The notes: generated by a model from the sequence alone, not told the origin. 64,000 nt of DNA from Cellulomonas xylanilytica (GCF_007989805.1 NZ_BJUB01000012.1:85746-149745); one strand, 5' to 3'; positions 41,519 through 50,379 are shown, counted from the first letter of the stretch. Numbers and translations: made by a program.

Positions 41519-41836
41519 CAACGTCCGCACATCGGCTCGTGGTGACGCCCGAATCCGCGGACGCACCACGTTCTCTCCCGCAACGTCCGCACATCCGGTC
41601 GCCGGAACGCTCGAATCCGCGGACGTCCGCACTCGTGCGGCCTGGAACCTGCCGGAGTGCGGACACAGCGGGTTCGCCTCGGACGTCGCACATCGGGTCG
41701 TGCGAACGCCCGAGTCCGCGGACGCAACTCGTTCCCTCCCGCAACGTCCGCACATCCGGTCGTCGGAACGCTCACATCCGCGGACGTCCGCACTCGTGCG
41801 GCCTGGGACCAGCCGGAGTGCGGACGTTGCGGGGTG
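41519..41836. repeat. 161-bp imperfect tandem duplication of ACGTCCGCAC units (right cluster)
   Basis: Two composite units, 41519-41679 and 41680-41836, align at a constant 161-base offset. Each contains AACGTCCGCACATC, a GAATCCGCGGACG segment, and a hairpin with ACGTCCGCACTC (41784-41795 in the second copy) and GAGTGCGGACGT (41816-41827). The core octamer occurs about eight times here in both orientations. It fills most of the 413-base gap between map and mmsA. No transposase, target-site duplication or coding evidence is seen. Confidence 0.85.
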
Positions 41837-41848
41837 AGGCGGTGGGGG

Positions 41849-42613
41849 TCAGTCGCGGGCGGTGAGGATCAGCGGGCCGTCCGGGGTGATGGCGACCGTG
41901 TGCTCCGCGTGGGCGGCGAGTGAGCCGTCGGCGGTGCGGATGGTCCAGCCGTCGTCGTCGATCGTGTAGCCGTCGCCACCCGCCATGAACCAGGGCTCGA
42001 TGGCGATGACGAGGCCGGCCTTCAGCTTCAGGCCGGTGCCGGGGCGGCCGAGGTTGGGGACGTGCGGGTCCTCGTGCATGGTGCGGCCGACGCCGTGCCC
42101 GCCGAAGTCGGCGTTGATCCCGTACCCGCCCGCGCGGCCGATGGTGCCGATGGCCGACGAGATGTCGCCCATCCGTGCCCCGGGGCGGGCTGCGGCGATG
42201 CCGGCCGCGAGCGCCCGCTCGGTGGTCTCGATGAGCTTCTGGACGGCGGGGTCCTGGGTGCCGATCTGGAAGGTGAGCGCCGAGTCGGCCACCCAGCCCT
42301 GCACCTGCGCGGCGAAGTCGATGCTCAGCACGTCACCGTCCACGAGCACGTGGTCGGACGGCAGGCCGTGCAGCGCGGCGTCGTTCACGGAGGTGCACAG
42401 GACACCCGGGTAGGGCATCGCGCCGAACGACGGGTGGTAGCCGAGGTAGACGGAGTGCGCGCCGGCGGCGTCGATCATCTGGTGCGCGTGGGTGTCCAGC
42501 TGCTTGAGGGTCATCCCCTCGCGGGCGACGTCACGCAAGGAGGACAGCACGCCGGCGACGAACTTCCCGGCCGGGCGCATCTGGTTGATCTGAGCAGGGT
42601 TCTTGAGGGCCAC
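41849..42613 (-). CDS. map: Methionine aminopeptidase type I
   Basis: A 254-residue metal-dependent enzyme that removes the initiator Met. Metal ligands sit in DVLSIDFAAQVQGWVADSALTF (two Asp), GHGVGRTMHEDPHVPN (His), VIAIEPWF (Glu) and HAEHTVAI (Glu), all in normal order. GTG 42613 is chosen because family members begin close to the LKNPAQINQMRPAGKFVAGVL segment; no Shine-Dalgarno precedes it. Upstream in the same direction lies a structured RNA segment and a 12-codon ORF with a very strong RBS. Confidence 0.92.
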   Translation of the reverse strand: MALKNPAQINQMRPAGKFVAGVLSSLRDVAREGMTLKQLDTHAHQMIDAAGAHSVYLGYHPSFGAMPYPGVLCTSVNDAALHGLPSDHVLVDGDVLSIDFAAQVQGWVADSALTFQIGTQDPAVQKLIETTERALAAGIAAARPGARMGDISSAIGTIGRAGGYGINADFGGHGVGRTMHEDPHVPNLGRPGTGLKLKAGLVIAIEPWFMAGGDGYTIDDDGWTIRTADGSLAAHAEHTVAITPDGPLILTARD

Positions 42614-42620
42614 CCACAGA

Positions 42621-42724
42621 GCCTGCCACGAGATGGGCAGGCAACAGCCCGTGGGCCGGGCCTCCGAGGAGGCCCTGCCGCGAAGGACGAGGTCGCGGCT
42701 CCCACGGGCTGCGGTGACTGCCTG
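42621..42724 (-). ncRNA. Candidate structured leader RNA upstream of map
   Basis: A three-way junction can form: CAGGCA (42638-42643) with TGCCTG (42719-42724) stacked on an 11-bp helix CAGCCCGTGGG (42645-42655)/CCCACGGGCTG (42701-42711), enclosing hairpins GGGCCTC/GAGGCCC (42658-42664/42669-42675) and CCGCGA/TCGCGG (42678-42683/42693-42698). A competing hairpin GCCTGCC/GGCAGGC (42621-42627/42636-42642) uses the same CAGGC strand, so two exclusive folds exist just before the map start. I do not recognise a known riboswitch class. Confidence 0.5.
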
Positions 42725-42796
42725 TGATTCGCTCGCCGACCCTCTGGGCCTGCGGGCGGATCGACGATGCAATCCGTCCGAGTACTGATCGGGCGA

Positions 42797-42835
42797 CTAG
42801 CGGACAGTCACCTCACGCGTCCTGGAATAGAACAT
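42797..42835 (-). CDS. 12-codon ORF with extended Shine-Dalgarno in the map leader
   Basis: On the minus strand ATG 42835 opens M-F-Y-S-R-T-R-E-V-T-V-R and stops at TAG. It is preceded, nine bases away, by AAGGAGGTG, and the surrounding 15 bases (42839-42853) match the complement of the 16S rRNA 3' end at 14 positions. That is far stronger than any other RBS in the window. It lies about 70 bases before the candidate structured RNA. It may be a regulatory leader peptide or a ribosome standby site. Confidence 0.4.
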   Translation of the reverse strand: MFYSRTREVTVR

Positions 42836-42924
42836 GTCCTGGACCACCTCCTTCCCGTGTCCGACGACCGTACGTCCGGTCCGGCGAGGCCGCCAACCGA
42901 TTATCCGGATGGCGAACAGGCCGC

Positions 42925-43557
42925 CTATCCGAGCGGCCGCGGAGCCTCTGCGGGGGCGCCCTTGAGGCGGTTGGCGATGTCGATGGTGCGGTTCGCCAGG
43001 TGGTCGAGCGCTTCGAGGGCGGCATCGTCGAGCGGCGCGTCGTTCTGGGCCCCGGTCGCGTGCGAGACGCCGTACGGGTTGCCGTCGACGAACTTGACCG
43101 GGTCGGTGTACCCGGGCGCGACGACCAGCCCGCCGAAGTGCGCGACCATCCGGTAGATCGACAGCAGGGTCGACTCCTGCCCGCCGTGCGCCGTCTGCGA
43201 GGACGTGAACCCGGCGTAGACCTTGTCCGCGAGCTTCCCCTCGCTCCAGTGCGGGCCCAGGGTGTCGATGAACGCCTGGAACTGGCTGGTCACGTTGCCG
43301 AACCGGGTGGGCGAGCCGAGGAGGACGACGTCGGCCCAGACGACGTCGTCCGGCTCCGCGACGGGCTCGTCGGCGACCGCGGCGACGTGCGCGGCCCACT
43401 CCTCACGCGACTCGATCGCCTCCCGCGGGGCGATCTCGCGGACGTGCCGCCGGCGGACGGACGCACCCGCGGCGAGGGCGGCCTGCTCCAGCCGTTCGGC
43501 CATCTCCTGGAGGGTGCCGGTGGCGGAGTAGTAGACGATCGCGACGTGGATGCTCAT
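42925..43557 (-). CDS. wrbA: WrbA-type NAD(P)H:quinone oxidoreductase
   Basis: A 210-residue flavodoxin-fold protein: the FMN phosphate loop IVYYSATGTLQEMAE, GSPTRFGNVTSQFQAFIDTLGPHW and SSQTAHGGQESTLLSIYRMVAHFGG are the WrbA hallmarks. Type IV quinone oxidoreductases carry out two-electron quinone reduction in oxidative stress. It is somewhat longer at the C-terminus than E. coli WrbA (198 aa). ATG 43557 begins at the flavodoxin first strand. Confidence 0.92.
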   Translation of the reverse strand: MSIHVAIVYYSATGTLQEMAERLEQAALAAGASVRRRHVREIAPREAIESREEWAAHVAAVADEPVAEPDDVVWADVVLLGSPTRFGNVTSQFQAFIDTLGPHWSEGKLADKVYAGFTSSQTAHGGQESTLLSIYRMVAHFGGLVVAPGYTDPVKFVDGNPYGVSHATGAQNDAPLDDAALEALDHLANRTIDIANRLKGAPAEAPRPLG

Positions 43558-43584
43558 GCGTCCGATCGTCACCCGCGGGTCAGG

Positions 43585-44364
43585 TCAGCGCGACCGGGAC
43601 TGGATCCACTCCGCGAACGTCAGACGGCCGGTCGCGTGCTCGGGCGTGAGATGATGGCCGTGCCGGAAGCCGCTCAATGGGCCGGGGAACGGCACCGTCC
43701 AGACGGGTCGGCGTCGACCGGTCCCCGCGAGGTAGGTGCGCATCAGCTCGGTGGTGGTGAGCACCTGCGGGCCACCCAGGTCGTCGCCACGACCCGACGG
43801 GCCGGCGTCGACGAGCTCCACCAGGCGGGTCGCCACCTCGCGCACGTCCACCGGCTGGTCGCTCATCCCGGCGGGGGCGAGCGCGACCGGTCCGCGCGAC
43901 AGGTAGTCGAGCATCGTCGCGACGAAGTCGTGGAACTGCGTCGCGCGCAGGATCGTCCACGGGACGCCGCCGTCCTCGACGATCTCCTCCACGCGGTGCT
44001 TCGCCTTGTAGTACGCGAACGGGACCTGGTCGACACCGACGATCGAGACGTAGACGAGGTGCGGGACCCCGGCCGCGCGGGCGGCGAGCAGCAGCTGCAC
44101 GGCGGCGTCGAGGTCGTCGTCGGGCTTGCGCGGGTCGCTCGCGCAGTGCACCACCGCGCTCACGCCGGCCACCGCCTGGGGCAGCCCGTCGCCGGTGAGC
44201 AGGTCGCCGACCACCCATCCCGCCTCGGCCGGGGCGGCCGGGGTGCGTTCGCGACGGCTCAGCACGCGCACCGGCCGGCCGGCGTCGAGCAGCGTGTGCA
44301 CCAGGGAGCGACCGAGGGTGCCGGTGCCGCCGGTCACCAGGACGGGGCGTGCGTCGTCAACCAT
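43585..44364 (-). CDS. NAD(P)H-binding atypical SDR (NmrA-like)
   Basis: About 259 residues with the dinucleotide loop VLVTGGTGTLGRSLV, GDLLTGDGLPQAV, VVHCASDPRK, an SDR YxxxK-like AYYKAKHRVEE and ILRATQFHDFV. These proteins sense NAD(P)H redox state or act as epimerase/dehydratase-like enzymes; function here is unknown. ATG 44364 or 44373 may be the start; no RBS decides. Its neighbour WrbA is also redox-related, 28 bases downstream. Confidence 0.82.
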   Translation of the reverse strand: MVDDARPVLVTGGTGTLGRSLVHTLLDAGRPVRVLSRRERTPAAPAEAGWVVGDLLTGDGLPQAVAGVSAVVHCASDPRKPDDDLDAAVQLLLAARAAGVPHLVYVSIVGVDQVPFAYYKAKHRVEEIVEDGGVPWTILRATQFHDFVATMLDYLSRGPVALAPAGMSDQPVDVREVATRLVELVDAGPSGRGDDLGGPQVLTTTELMRTYLAGTGRRRPVWTVPFPGPLSGFRHGHHLTPEHATGRLTFAEWIQSRSR

Positions 44365-44425
44365 GCGGGCCATCCTGGCGCACGCCCCGGGGTGCCGACG
44401 AGCCTCTCTCAGGAACGCTCGCGCG

Positions 44426-44465
44426 CGACGCAGCCCGGACCGGATGGGCGGTCCGGGCTGCGTCG
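44426..44465 (-). terminator. Strong terminator hairpin after aceB
   Basis: A perfect 17-bp stem (CGACGCAGCCCGGACCG at 44426-44442 with 44449-44465) and six-base loop lie 26 bases past the aceB stop, isolating the glyoxylate operon from the downstream NmrA-like gene. Confidence 0.85.
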
Positions 44466-44490
44466 GTCGGTGCGACCGTCGGGCGGTCGG

Positions 44491-46131
44491 TCAGCGCGCG
44501 ACCAGGAACTGCGTGTACGCCGGCACCGTGAGGAACGTCGGGAAGTCCTCCGCCAGCGCGACCTGCCGGAACAGGTCGGCCGCGTCGTCGTACCGGTCGT
44601 CGGCCGTCCGCGGGAGGTCGGCCAGCACCTCCTTGAGCACCTGCTCGACGCGCGCGGCGTCGATCCGGTTGCCCTCGGCGGTGATGACGCCCTGGTGCAC
44701 CCACTGCCACACCTGCGACCGCGAGATCTCGGCCGTGGCGGCGTCCTCCATGAGGTGGTCGATGGCGACCGCGCCGATGCCCCGCAGCCACGCCTCGAGG
44801 TACCGGACGCCCACGGACACGTTGCCGCGCAGCCCGCCGTCGGTGACGGCGCCGGGCTCACCGCCGCCCGCCGACGGGATGTCGAGCAGGTCGGCGGCCG
44901 TGACGTGCACCTCCGACCGGAGCCGGTGCCGCTGGTCGACGCGGTCGCCGAGCGCCTCGTCGAACACCTCGCGGGCGACCGGCACCAGGTCGGGGTGCGC
45001 CACCCAGGTGCCGTCGTACCCCTGACCCGCCTCCCGCTGCTTGTCGGCCCGCACCTGCGCGAGAGCCTTGTCCGTGACCTCCGGGTCGCGGCGGTCGGGG
45101 ATGAACGCGCTCATGCCGCCGATGGCCTGCGCGCCCCGCTTGTGGCAGGTGGCGACGAGGAGCTCGGTGTACGCCTTCATGAACGGGACCGTCATCGTCA
45201 CGCTGCCGCGGTCCGGCAGGACGAACCGGGGTCCGCGAGCGCGGAAGTTCTTGATGACGCTGAAGATGTAGTCCCAGCGCCCGGCGTTCAGCCCGGCGCA
45301 GTGGTCGCGCAGCTCGTAGAGGATCTCCTCCATCTCGAACGCGGCCGTGATGGTCTCGATGAGGACCGTCGCGCGGATCGTGCCGTAGCGCAGACCCAGG
45401 TAGGTCTCGGTGAACCGGAAGATCTCGTCCCAGAGGCGTGCCTCCAGGTGGCCCTCCAGCTTGGGCAGGTAGAGATACGGCCCGCGGCCGGAGTCGATGA
45501 GCGCCTGCGCGTTGTGGAACAGGTACAGGCCGGCGTCGACGAGGCTCGCGGACGCGGCACAGCTCTGTCCGGCGCGGTCGGTGAACTCCAGGTGCTTCTC
45601 CGTCAGGTGCCAGCCGCGCGGCCGGAACACGATGGTCGGCGTCGTCTCCCCGACGCGGTACTCCTTGCCCTCGGGGGAGGTGAAGTCGACCTGCCCGCGG
45701 ATGGCGTCGAACAGCGAGTGCTGCCCGCCGATGACGTTGGTCCAGGTCGGGCTCGTGGCGTCCTCCATGTCCGCCAGCCACACCTTGGCGCCGCTGTTCA
45801 GGGCGTTGACCGTCATCTTGCGGTCGGTGGGGCCGGTGATCTCGACGCGGCGGTCCTCCAGGCCCGGTCCCGGTCCGGCCACGCGCCAGCTCGGGTCCGC
45901 CCGGATCCCCGCCGTGAGCGGCTGGAAGTCGGGGTCGGCTCCGTTGGAGAACCGGGTCCGGCGGTGCTGGCGGCCCAGCAGCAGGTCGTGCCGGCGGCCG
46001 GAGAACCGGACGTGCAGGTCGGTGAGGAAGTCGATCGCCTCGGAGGTGAGGATCTCGGTCGCTCCTGCGACGTCCGGTCCGGTCAGGTCGAGGCGAGGTC
46101 GGGTGGTCGGCGGTGCGGTGGTGATGGTCAT
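44491..46131 (-). CDS. aceB: Malate synthase A
   Basis: A 546-residue enzyme that condenses glyoxylate with acetyl-CoA. It has the MSA-type sequence: WLADMEDATSPTW, GWHLTEKHLEF, YLYLPKLEGHLEARLW, TIRATVLIETITAAFEMEEILYELRDHCAGLNAGRWDYIFS (as consecutive motifs), and the C-terminal plug with RSQVWQWVHQG. MSA, not the longer GlcB, is indicated by length. ATG 46131 is the first Met before the conserved domain; it starts 40 bases after aceA. Confidence 0.96.
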   Translation of the reverse strand: MTITTAPPTTRPRLDLTGPDVAGATEILTSEAIDFLTDLHVRFSGRRHDLLLGRQHRRTRFSNGADPDFQPLTAGIRADPSWRVAGPGPGLEDRRVEITGPTDRKMTVNALNSGAKVWLADMEDATSPTWTNVIGGQHSLFDAIRGQVDFTSPEGKEYRVGETTPTIVFRPRGWHLTEKHLEFTDRAGQSCAASASLVDAGLYLFHNAQALIDSGRGPYLYLPKLEGHLEARLWDEIFRFTETYLGLRYGTIRATVLIETITAAFEMEEILYELRDHCAGLNAGRWDYIFSVIKNFRARGPRFVLPDRGSVTMTVPFMKAYTELLVATCHKRGAQAIGGMSAFIPDRRDPEVTDKALAQVRADKQREAGQGYDGTWVAHPDLVPVAREVFDEALGDRVDQRHRLRSEVHVTAADLLDIPSAGGGEPGAVTDGGLRGNVSVGVRYLEAWLRGIGAVAIDHLMEDAATAEISRSQVWQWVHQGVITAEGNRIDAARVEQVLKEVLADLPRTADDRYDDAADLFRQVALAEDFPTFLTVPAYTQFLVAR

Positions 46132-46171
46132 GGCTGGTGCTCCTGGTTCTGGGCGCGGTGTCCCGCGGGAG

Positions 46172-47470
46172 TCAGTGGGTGAACTGGGCCGTCTCCGTCG
46201 AGCCGGCGAGCGCGAGGGTGGCGCTCTCGGGACTGATCGCGGTGGCGACGCGGTCGAAGTAGCCGGTGCCGACCTCACGCTGGTGGCGCGTGGCGGTGTA
46301 GCCGTCGGACTCGGAGGCGATCTCGGCCTCCTGCAGCTCGACGTACGCGCTCATGCCGCGCTCGGCGTAGCCGCGGGCGAGGTCGAACATCGAGTGGTTG
46401 AGGGCGTGGAACCCGGCCAGGGTGATGAACTGGAACACGTACCCGTGGCCGGCCAGCTCCCGCTGGAACCGCGCGATCTGCAGGTCGTCGAGCTGCGAGC
46501 GCCAGTGGAACGACGGCGAGCAGTTGTAGGCGAGCAGCTTGCCGGGGAACTTGTCGTGGATCCGCTCCGCGAACTCGATCGCGAGGGAGACGTCGGGCGT
46601 CGACGTCTCCACCCAGATGAGGTCGGAGTGCGGCGCGTACGCCTCGGCGCGGGCGACGACGGGGTCGAGCCCGGGGCGCACCCGGTAGTAGCCCTCGGCC
46701 GTGCGCTCCCCGGTGAGGAACGGCTCGTCACGCGGGTCGACGTCCGAGGTCAGCAGGTCCGCACCCAGCGCATCGGTGCGGGCGACGACGACCGTCGGCA
46801 CCCCGGCGACGTCGGCCGCGAGCCGCGCCGCGGACAGGGTCCGCACGTGCTGCGACGTCGGGACCAGCACCTTGCCGCCCAGGTGGCCGCACTTCTTCTC
46901 GGCGGCCAGCTGGTCCTCCCAGTGCACGCCCGCCGCACCCGCCTGGATCATCGAGTGCATCAGCTCGTAGGCGTTCAGCGGACCACCGAAGCCGGCCTCG
47001 GCGTCGGCGACGATCGGCGCCAGCCACTCGCGGCTGCGGCGACCTGTCTCCGCGAACTCGACCTGGTCGGCGCGCAGCAGCGCGTTGTTGATCCGGCGGA
47101 CCACCGCGGGCACCGAGTTCACCGGGTACAGCGACTGGTCCGGGTACGTCTGGCCGGACAGGTTGGCGTCGGCGGCCACCTGCCAGCCCGACAGGTAGAT
47201 GGCCTCGAGCCCGGCACGCACCTGCTGCACGGCCTGGTTGCCGGTCAGCGCCCCCAGCGCCGGCACCAGGGTGCGCGAGTGCAGGAGCTGCCAGAGCCGC
47301 TCGGCGCCGCGGTGGGCCAGCGTGCTCTCCTCGCGGACCGACCCCCGCAGGGCGACGACGTCCTCGGCGGTGTGGGTGCGGCGGATGCCGGCCCACCGCG
47401 CGTCGAGGTCCCAGCTCGCCGCGAGCTCGGCCGCGGTCTCGGTCTGGTCGCCGTGCCTGTACGTGCTCAT
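46172..47470 (-). CDS. aceA: Isocitrate lyase
   Basis: A 432-residue glyoxylate-shunt enzyme that splits isocitrate into succinate and glyoxylate, used for growth on acetate or fatty acids. The catalytic loop [16 protein letters not shown] has C194; also [31 protein letters not shown] and [14 protein letters not shown] lies five bases before ATG 47470, so this start is preferred over ATG 47485. It is the first gene of aceA-aceB and is divergent from the RamB-like regulator. Confidence 0.97.
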   Translation of the reverse strand: MSTYRHGDQTETAAELAASWDLDARWAGIRRTHTAEDVVALRGSVREESTLAHRGAERLWQLLHSRTLVPALGALTGNQAVQQVRAGLEAIYLSGWQVAADANLSGQTYPDQSLYPVNSVPAVVRRINNALLRADQVEFAETGRRSREWLAPIVADAEAGFGGPLNAYELMHSMIQAGAAGVHWEDQLAAEKKCGHLGGKVLVPTSQHVRTLSAARLAADVAGVPTVVVARTDALGADLLTSDVDPRDEPFLTGERTAEGYYRVRPGLDPVVARAEAYAPHSDLIWVETSTPDVSLAIEFAERIHDKFPGKLLAYNCSPSFHWRSQLDDLQIARFQRELAGHGYVFQFITLAGFHALNHSMFDLARGYAERGMSAYVELQEAEIASESDGYTATRHQREVGTGYFDRVATAISPESATLALAGSTETAQFTH

Positions 47471-47620
47471 CGTGTCCTCCGTCATTGGCGGTTCTTCTCG
47501 GCCCTTCGGCCTGACCTCCACGTTCCTCGGTGTTCGGCGGTTCTTCCCCAGCAAAGTGCGCAGAAGATCGGCAATCCTTCTCCTGGACAGAAGCGCACGC
47601 TCCGGGCGAAGGTGGACGGC
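47471..47620. promoter_or_regulatory. aceA/ramB intergenic control region
   Basis: AGCAAAGTGCGC at 47550-47561 (GCGCACTTTGCT on the other strand) contains the ACTTTGC core of RamB sites known in corynebacteria. Two exact copies of GGCGGTTCTTC (47487-47497 and 47536-47546), read GAAGAACCGCC in the aceA transcript, flank a small GGCC-GAAG-GGCC hairpin. Core promoter boxes are not obvious in either direction. Confidence 0.5.
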
Positions 47621-49072
47621 ATGACGACGACGGCCAACGGCGGCCTCGACACGCTGGTGCTCGGACGACGGATCCGGCACCTGCGCACGGGCCGGAACAT
47701 GACGCTCGACGACCTCGGTGCGGCCATCGGTCGCGCGCCCTCGCAGGTGTCGATGCTGGAGAACGGTCACCGCGAGCCCAAGCTCTCGCTGCTGGCGCAG
47801 GTGGCAGAGGCGCTCGACGTCCCGCTGTCCGAGCTGCTGCGCACCGAGCCGCCCACGCGCAGGGCCGCCCTCGAGGTCGAGCTGGAGCGTGCGCAGCGCG
47901 GACCGCTCTTCGCGTCGCTGGGCGTCTCACCCGTGAAGGTCGGCCGGTCCCTGCCTGCCGACGCGCTCGAGGCGCTCGTCCGGCTGCAGGCCGAGATCCA
48001 GCGCCTGCTCATGGAGAACGCCGCAACCCCGGAGGAGGCCCGCCGCGCCAACGCGGAGCTGCGGATCCGGATGCGCGCGCAGGACAACTACTTCCCCGAG
48101 CTCGAGGAGCACGCCCGCAAGCTCCTCACGGCGATCGACCACCCCGGCGGACCCCTGTCGCAGCGCGCGACCGCCGACATCGCCGCCCACCTCGGCTTCG
48201 GCCTGCACTACGTGCCGGACCTGCCGCACTCCACGCGGTCGGTCACCGACCTCGCCCACGGCCGCATCTACCTGCCGCAGGGCAACCCCGGCACCAGCGA
48301 CGCCCGCTCACCGCTGCTCCAGGCCATCGCCAGCCACGTGCTCGGGCACGCCGAGCCGACGGACTACGGCGACTTCCTGCGCCAGCGCGTCGAGGCCAAC
48401 TACCTCGCGGCCGCGCTGATGCTGCCCGAGGACGGCGCCGTGCCGTTCCTGCAGGAGGCCAAGGCCGAGCGCCGGCTGTCGGTGGAGGACCTTCGCGACG
48501 CCTTCGCCGTGCCCTACGAGACGGCCGCGCACCGGTTCACCAACCTGGCGACGCGCCACCTCGGCATCCCGGTGCACTTCATGAAGGTCCACGAGGGCGG
48601 CACGCTGCACAAGGCCTACGAGAACGACGGCGTGAAGTTTCCCGCGGACCCCCTGGGCGCCATCGAGGGCCAGCCCGTCTGCCGGCAGTGGACCGCCCGC
48701 GTCGTGTTCACGCTGCCCGACCGGTTCACGCCGTACTACCAGTACACCGACACGTCATCCGGCACGTACTGGTGCACGTCCCGCGTCCAGCCGTCGTCGC
48801 AAGGAGCGTTCTCGGTGTCCGTCGGCGTGCCGTTCGCGCACGTCCGCTGGTTCCGCGGCCGCGAGACCACCGAGCGCGCGGCCTCCAAGTGCCCGGACCC
48901 GATGTGCTGCCGGCAGCCCCCGGCCGACCTGGCCGAGCGCTGGTCAGACAAGTCCTGGCCCAGCGCCCGCCCGCACGCGTCGCTGCTGGCCGCCCTGCCC
49001 GTCGGCGTGTTCCCCGGCGTCGACACCACCGAGGTCTACCGGTTCCTGGACCGGCACGCGCCGACGGACTAG
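47621..49072 (+). CDS. ramB: RamB-like regulator of acetate metabolism (XRE + ImmA/IrrE-like + DUF2083)
   Basis: The protein has 483 residues. An XRE HTH at about 8-65 ([36 protein letters not shown]) is followed by a linker, an ImmA/IrrE-like domain around residue 245 and the C-terminal short-chain-fatty-acyl regulator domain with Cys-rich [10 protein letters not shown]. The peptidase motif reads HVLGH where ImmA proteins have HExxH, so proteolytic activity is unlikely. RamB controls aceA/aceB in relatives, and its position divergent from aceA fits. AAGGTGG precedes ATG 47621. Its stop overlaps that of the convergent permease (CTAG). Confidence 0.88.
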   Translation: MTTTANGGLDTLVLGRRIRHLRTGRNMTLDDLGAAIGRAPSQVSMLENGHREPKLSLLAQVAEALDVPLSELLRTEPPTRRAALEVELERAQRGPLFASLGVSPVKVGRSLPADALEALVRLQAEIQRLLMENAATPEEARRANAELRIRMRAQDNYFPELEEHARKLLTAIDHPGGPLSQRATADIAAHLGFGLHYVPDLPHSTRSVTDLAHGRIYLPQGNPGTSDARSPLLQAIASHVLGHAEPTDYGDFLRQRVEANYLAAALMLPEDGAVPFLQEAKAERRLSVEDLRDAFAVPYETAAHRFTNLATRHLGIPVHFMKVHEGGTLHKAYENDGVKFPADPLGAIEGQPVCRQWTARVVFTLPDRFTPYYQYTDTSSGTYWCTSRVQPSSQGAFSVSVGVPFAHVRWFRGRETTERAASKCPDPMCCRQPPADLAERWSDKSWPSARPHASLLAALPVGVFPGVDTTEVYRFLDRHAPTD

Positions 49073-50379
49073 CGGCTCCGCACCGACGACCGGCGCGTGA
49101 CCAGGTAGAGCACCAGCCCGACGGCCAGCAGCGCACCGGCGAGCAGCCAGTGCTTGGCCTCCTGCTGCGTCAGCAGCACCAGGCACGTGACGATCGCGAG
49201 CACGGGCAAGGCGGTCCACGTCCGGAAGTGCGGCTCGTCGACCGTGTCGCGCCGCAGCACGAGCACGGCCACGTTGGTGCTGAGGAACACGAACAGCAGC
49301 AGGAGCACGACGGTCGACGCCAGGTCCTCCAGCGAGCCGGTCAGCGAGAGCAGCATCGCCACGACCGTCGTGACGACGATCGCGACGATCGGCGTGCGCC
49401 GGCCGGGCAGGACCCGGGAGAACGGCCGCGGCAGCAGGCCCTCCTCAGCCATCCCGTACGTGAGCCGGCTGGCCATGATCATCGTGAGCAGTGCGCCGTT
49501 CGCCACGGCCACCAGCGCGACCAGCGAGAACAGCTCGAGCGGGATGCCGCCCGCGACCTTCACCACCTCAAGCAGGGGCCCGCTCGACCCGGCCAGGTCG
49601 GCCGGGGCCACCACGGCAGGCCCGACGATCCCGACCAGCAGGTAGACCACCCCGGCCGTGACCAGCGCGCCGAACAGCGCCCGCGGGTAGTCGCGACGCA
49701 CGTCGACGATCTCCTCCGCCAGGTTCGCCGACGTCTCGAACCCCACGAACGAGTAGAACGCGATCAGCGCACCGCCCAGGGTGGCCGCCGCGACGGTCGT
49801 GCCCTCCGGCAGCTCCGTCAGACGTGTGAGGTCGCCATCGCCCCGACCCAGCACCATCGCGCCGAGCACGACGACGAGCACCAGGCCGCTCAGCTCGATC
49901 GCCGTCATCACCACGTTCGCCCGCAGCGACTCCTTGATCCCCCGCGCGTTCAGCGCCGCGACCAGCGCCAGGAAGACCAGCGCGGTCGGGACCGCCGGGA
50001 CGTCGAGGAACACCGCGAGGTAGTCACCCGCGAACGCCAGCGAGAGCCCCGCGGCGGACGTCACGCCCGCGGCGAGCATGGAGAAACCGACGAGGAACGA
50101 CAGGAGCGGCTTGCCGAACGCCCGCTGCGCGTACACGGCCGAGCCGCCGGCCTGCGGGTACTTGGTCACCAGCTCCGCGTACGACGACGCCGTCAGCAGC
50201 GCCATCCCCAGCGCGACCAGCAGCGGCAGCCAGATCATGCCGCCCGCCTCGTCGGCCAGCACGCCGACCAGCGCGTAGACGCCGGCGCCCAGCACGTCGC
50301 CCAGGATGAAGAGGAACAGCAGTCGTCCCGTCACCGCCCGGCGCAGTCCGGGTCGTTCGGTCGTCGTCGTCTCGGCCAT
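49069..50379 (-). CDS. APC-superfamily amino acid permease
   Basis: A 436-residue inner-membrane transporter with 12 predicted hydrophobic helices. The first helix carries the APC substrate-site pattern FILGDVLGAGVYALVG, followed by SSYAELVTKYPQAGGSAVYAQRAFG and helix 6 FYSFVGFETSANLAEEI. It is closest in feel to cationic amino acid/basic APC carriers, but the substrate is not determined. It ends within the last bases of convergent ramB. Confidence 0.88.
   Translation of the reverse strand: MAETTTTERPGLRRAVTGRLLFLFILGDVLGAGVYALVGVLADEAGGMIWLPLLVALGMALLTASSYAELVTKYPQAGGSAVYAQRAFGKPLLSFLVGFSMLAAGVTSAAGLSLAFAGDYLAVFLDVPAVPTALVFLALVAALNARGIKESLRANVVMTAIELSGLVLVVVLGAMVLGRGDGDLTRLTELPEGTTVAAATLGGALIAFYSFVGFETSANLAEEIVDVRRDYPRALFGALVTAGVVYLLVGIVGPAVVAPADLAGSSGPLLEVVKVAGGIPLELFSLVALVAVANGALLTMIMASRLTYGMAEEGLLPRPFSRVLPGRRTPIVAIVVTTVVAMLLSLTGSLEDLASTVVLLLLFVFLSTNVAVLVLRRDTVDEPHFRTWTALPVLAIVTCLVLLTQQEAKHWLLAGALLAVGLVLYLVTRRSSVRSR

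Noticed and set aside
39790..41836. CRISPR array
   Set aside because: Units vary in length, lie in both orientations and are not separated by unique spacers; no cas genes.
41050..41865. Overlapping repeat-rich frames on both strands between map and mmsA
   Set aside because: They are the ACGTCCGCAC units read in frame (CVRTPAG, ADVRTRAAW and similar), so DNA repeats rather than genes.
42638..42724. tRNA or tmRNA gene
   Set aside because: The cloverleaf-like fold lacks a 7-bp acceptor, TTC-arm consensus and anticodon-loop geometry.
47621..49072. Active ImmA/IrrE protease regulating a mobile element
   Set aside because: HVLGH lacks the catalytic Glu, and the C-terminal fatty-acyl regulator domain plus aceA neighbour fit RamB.
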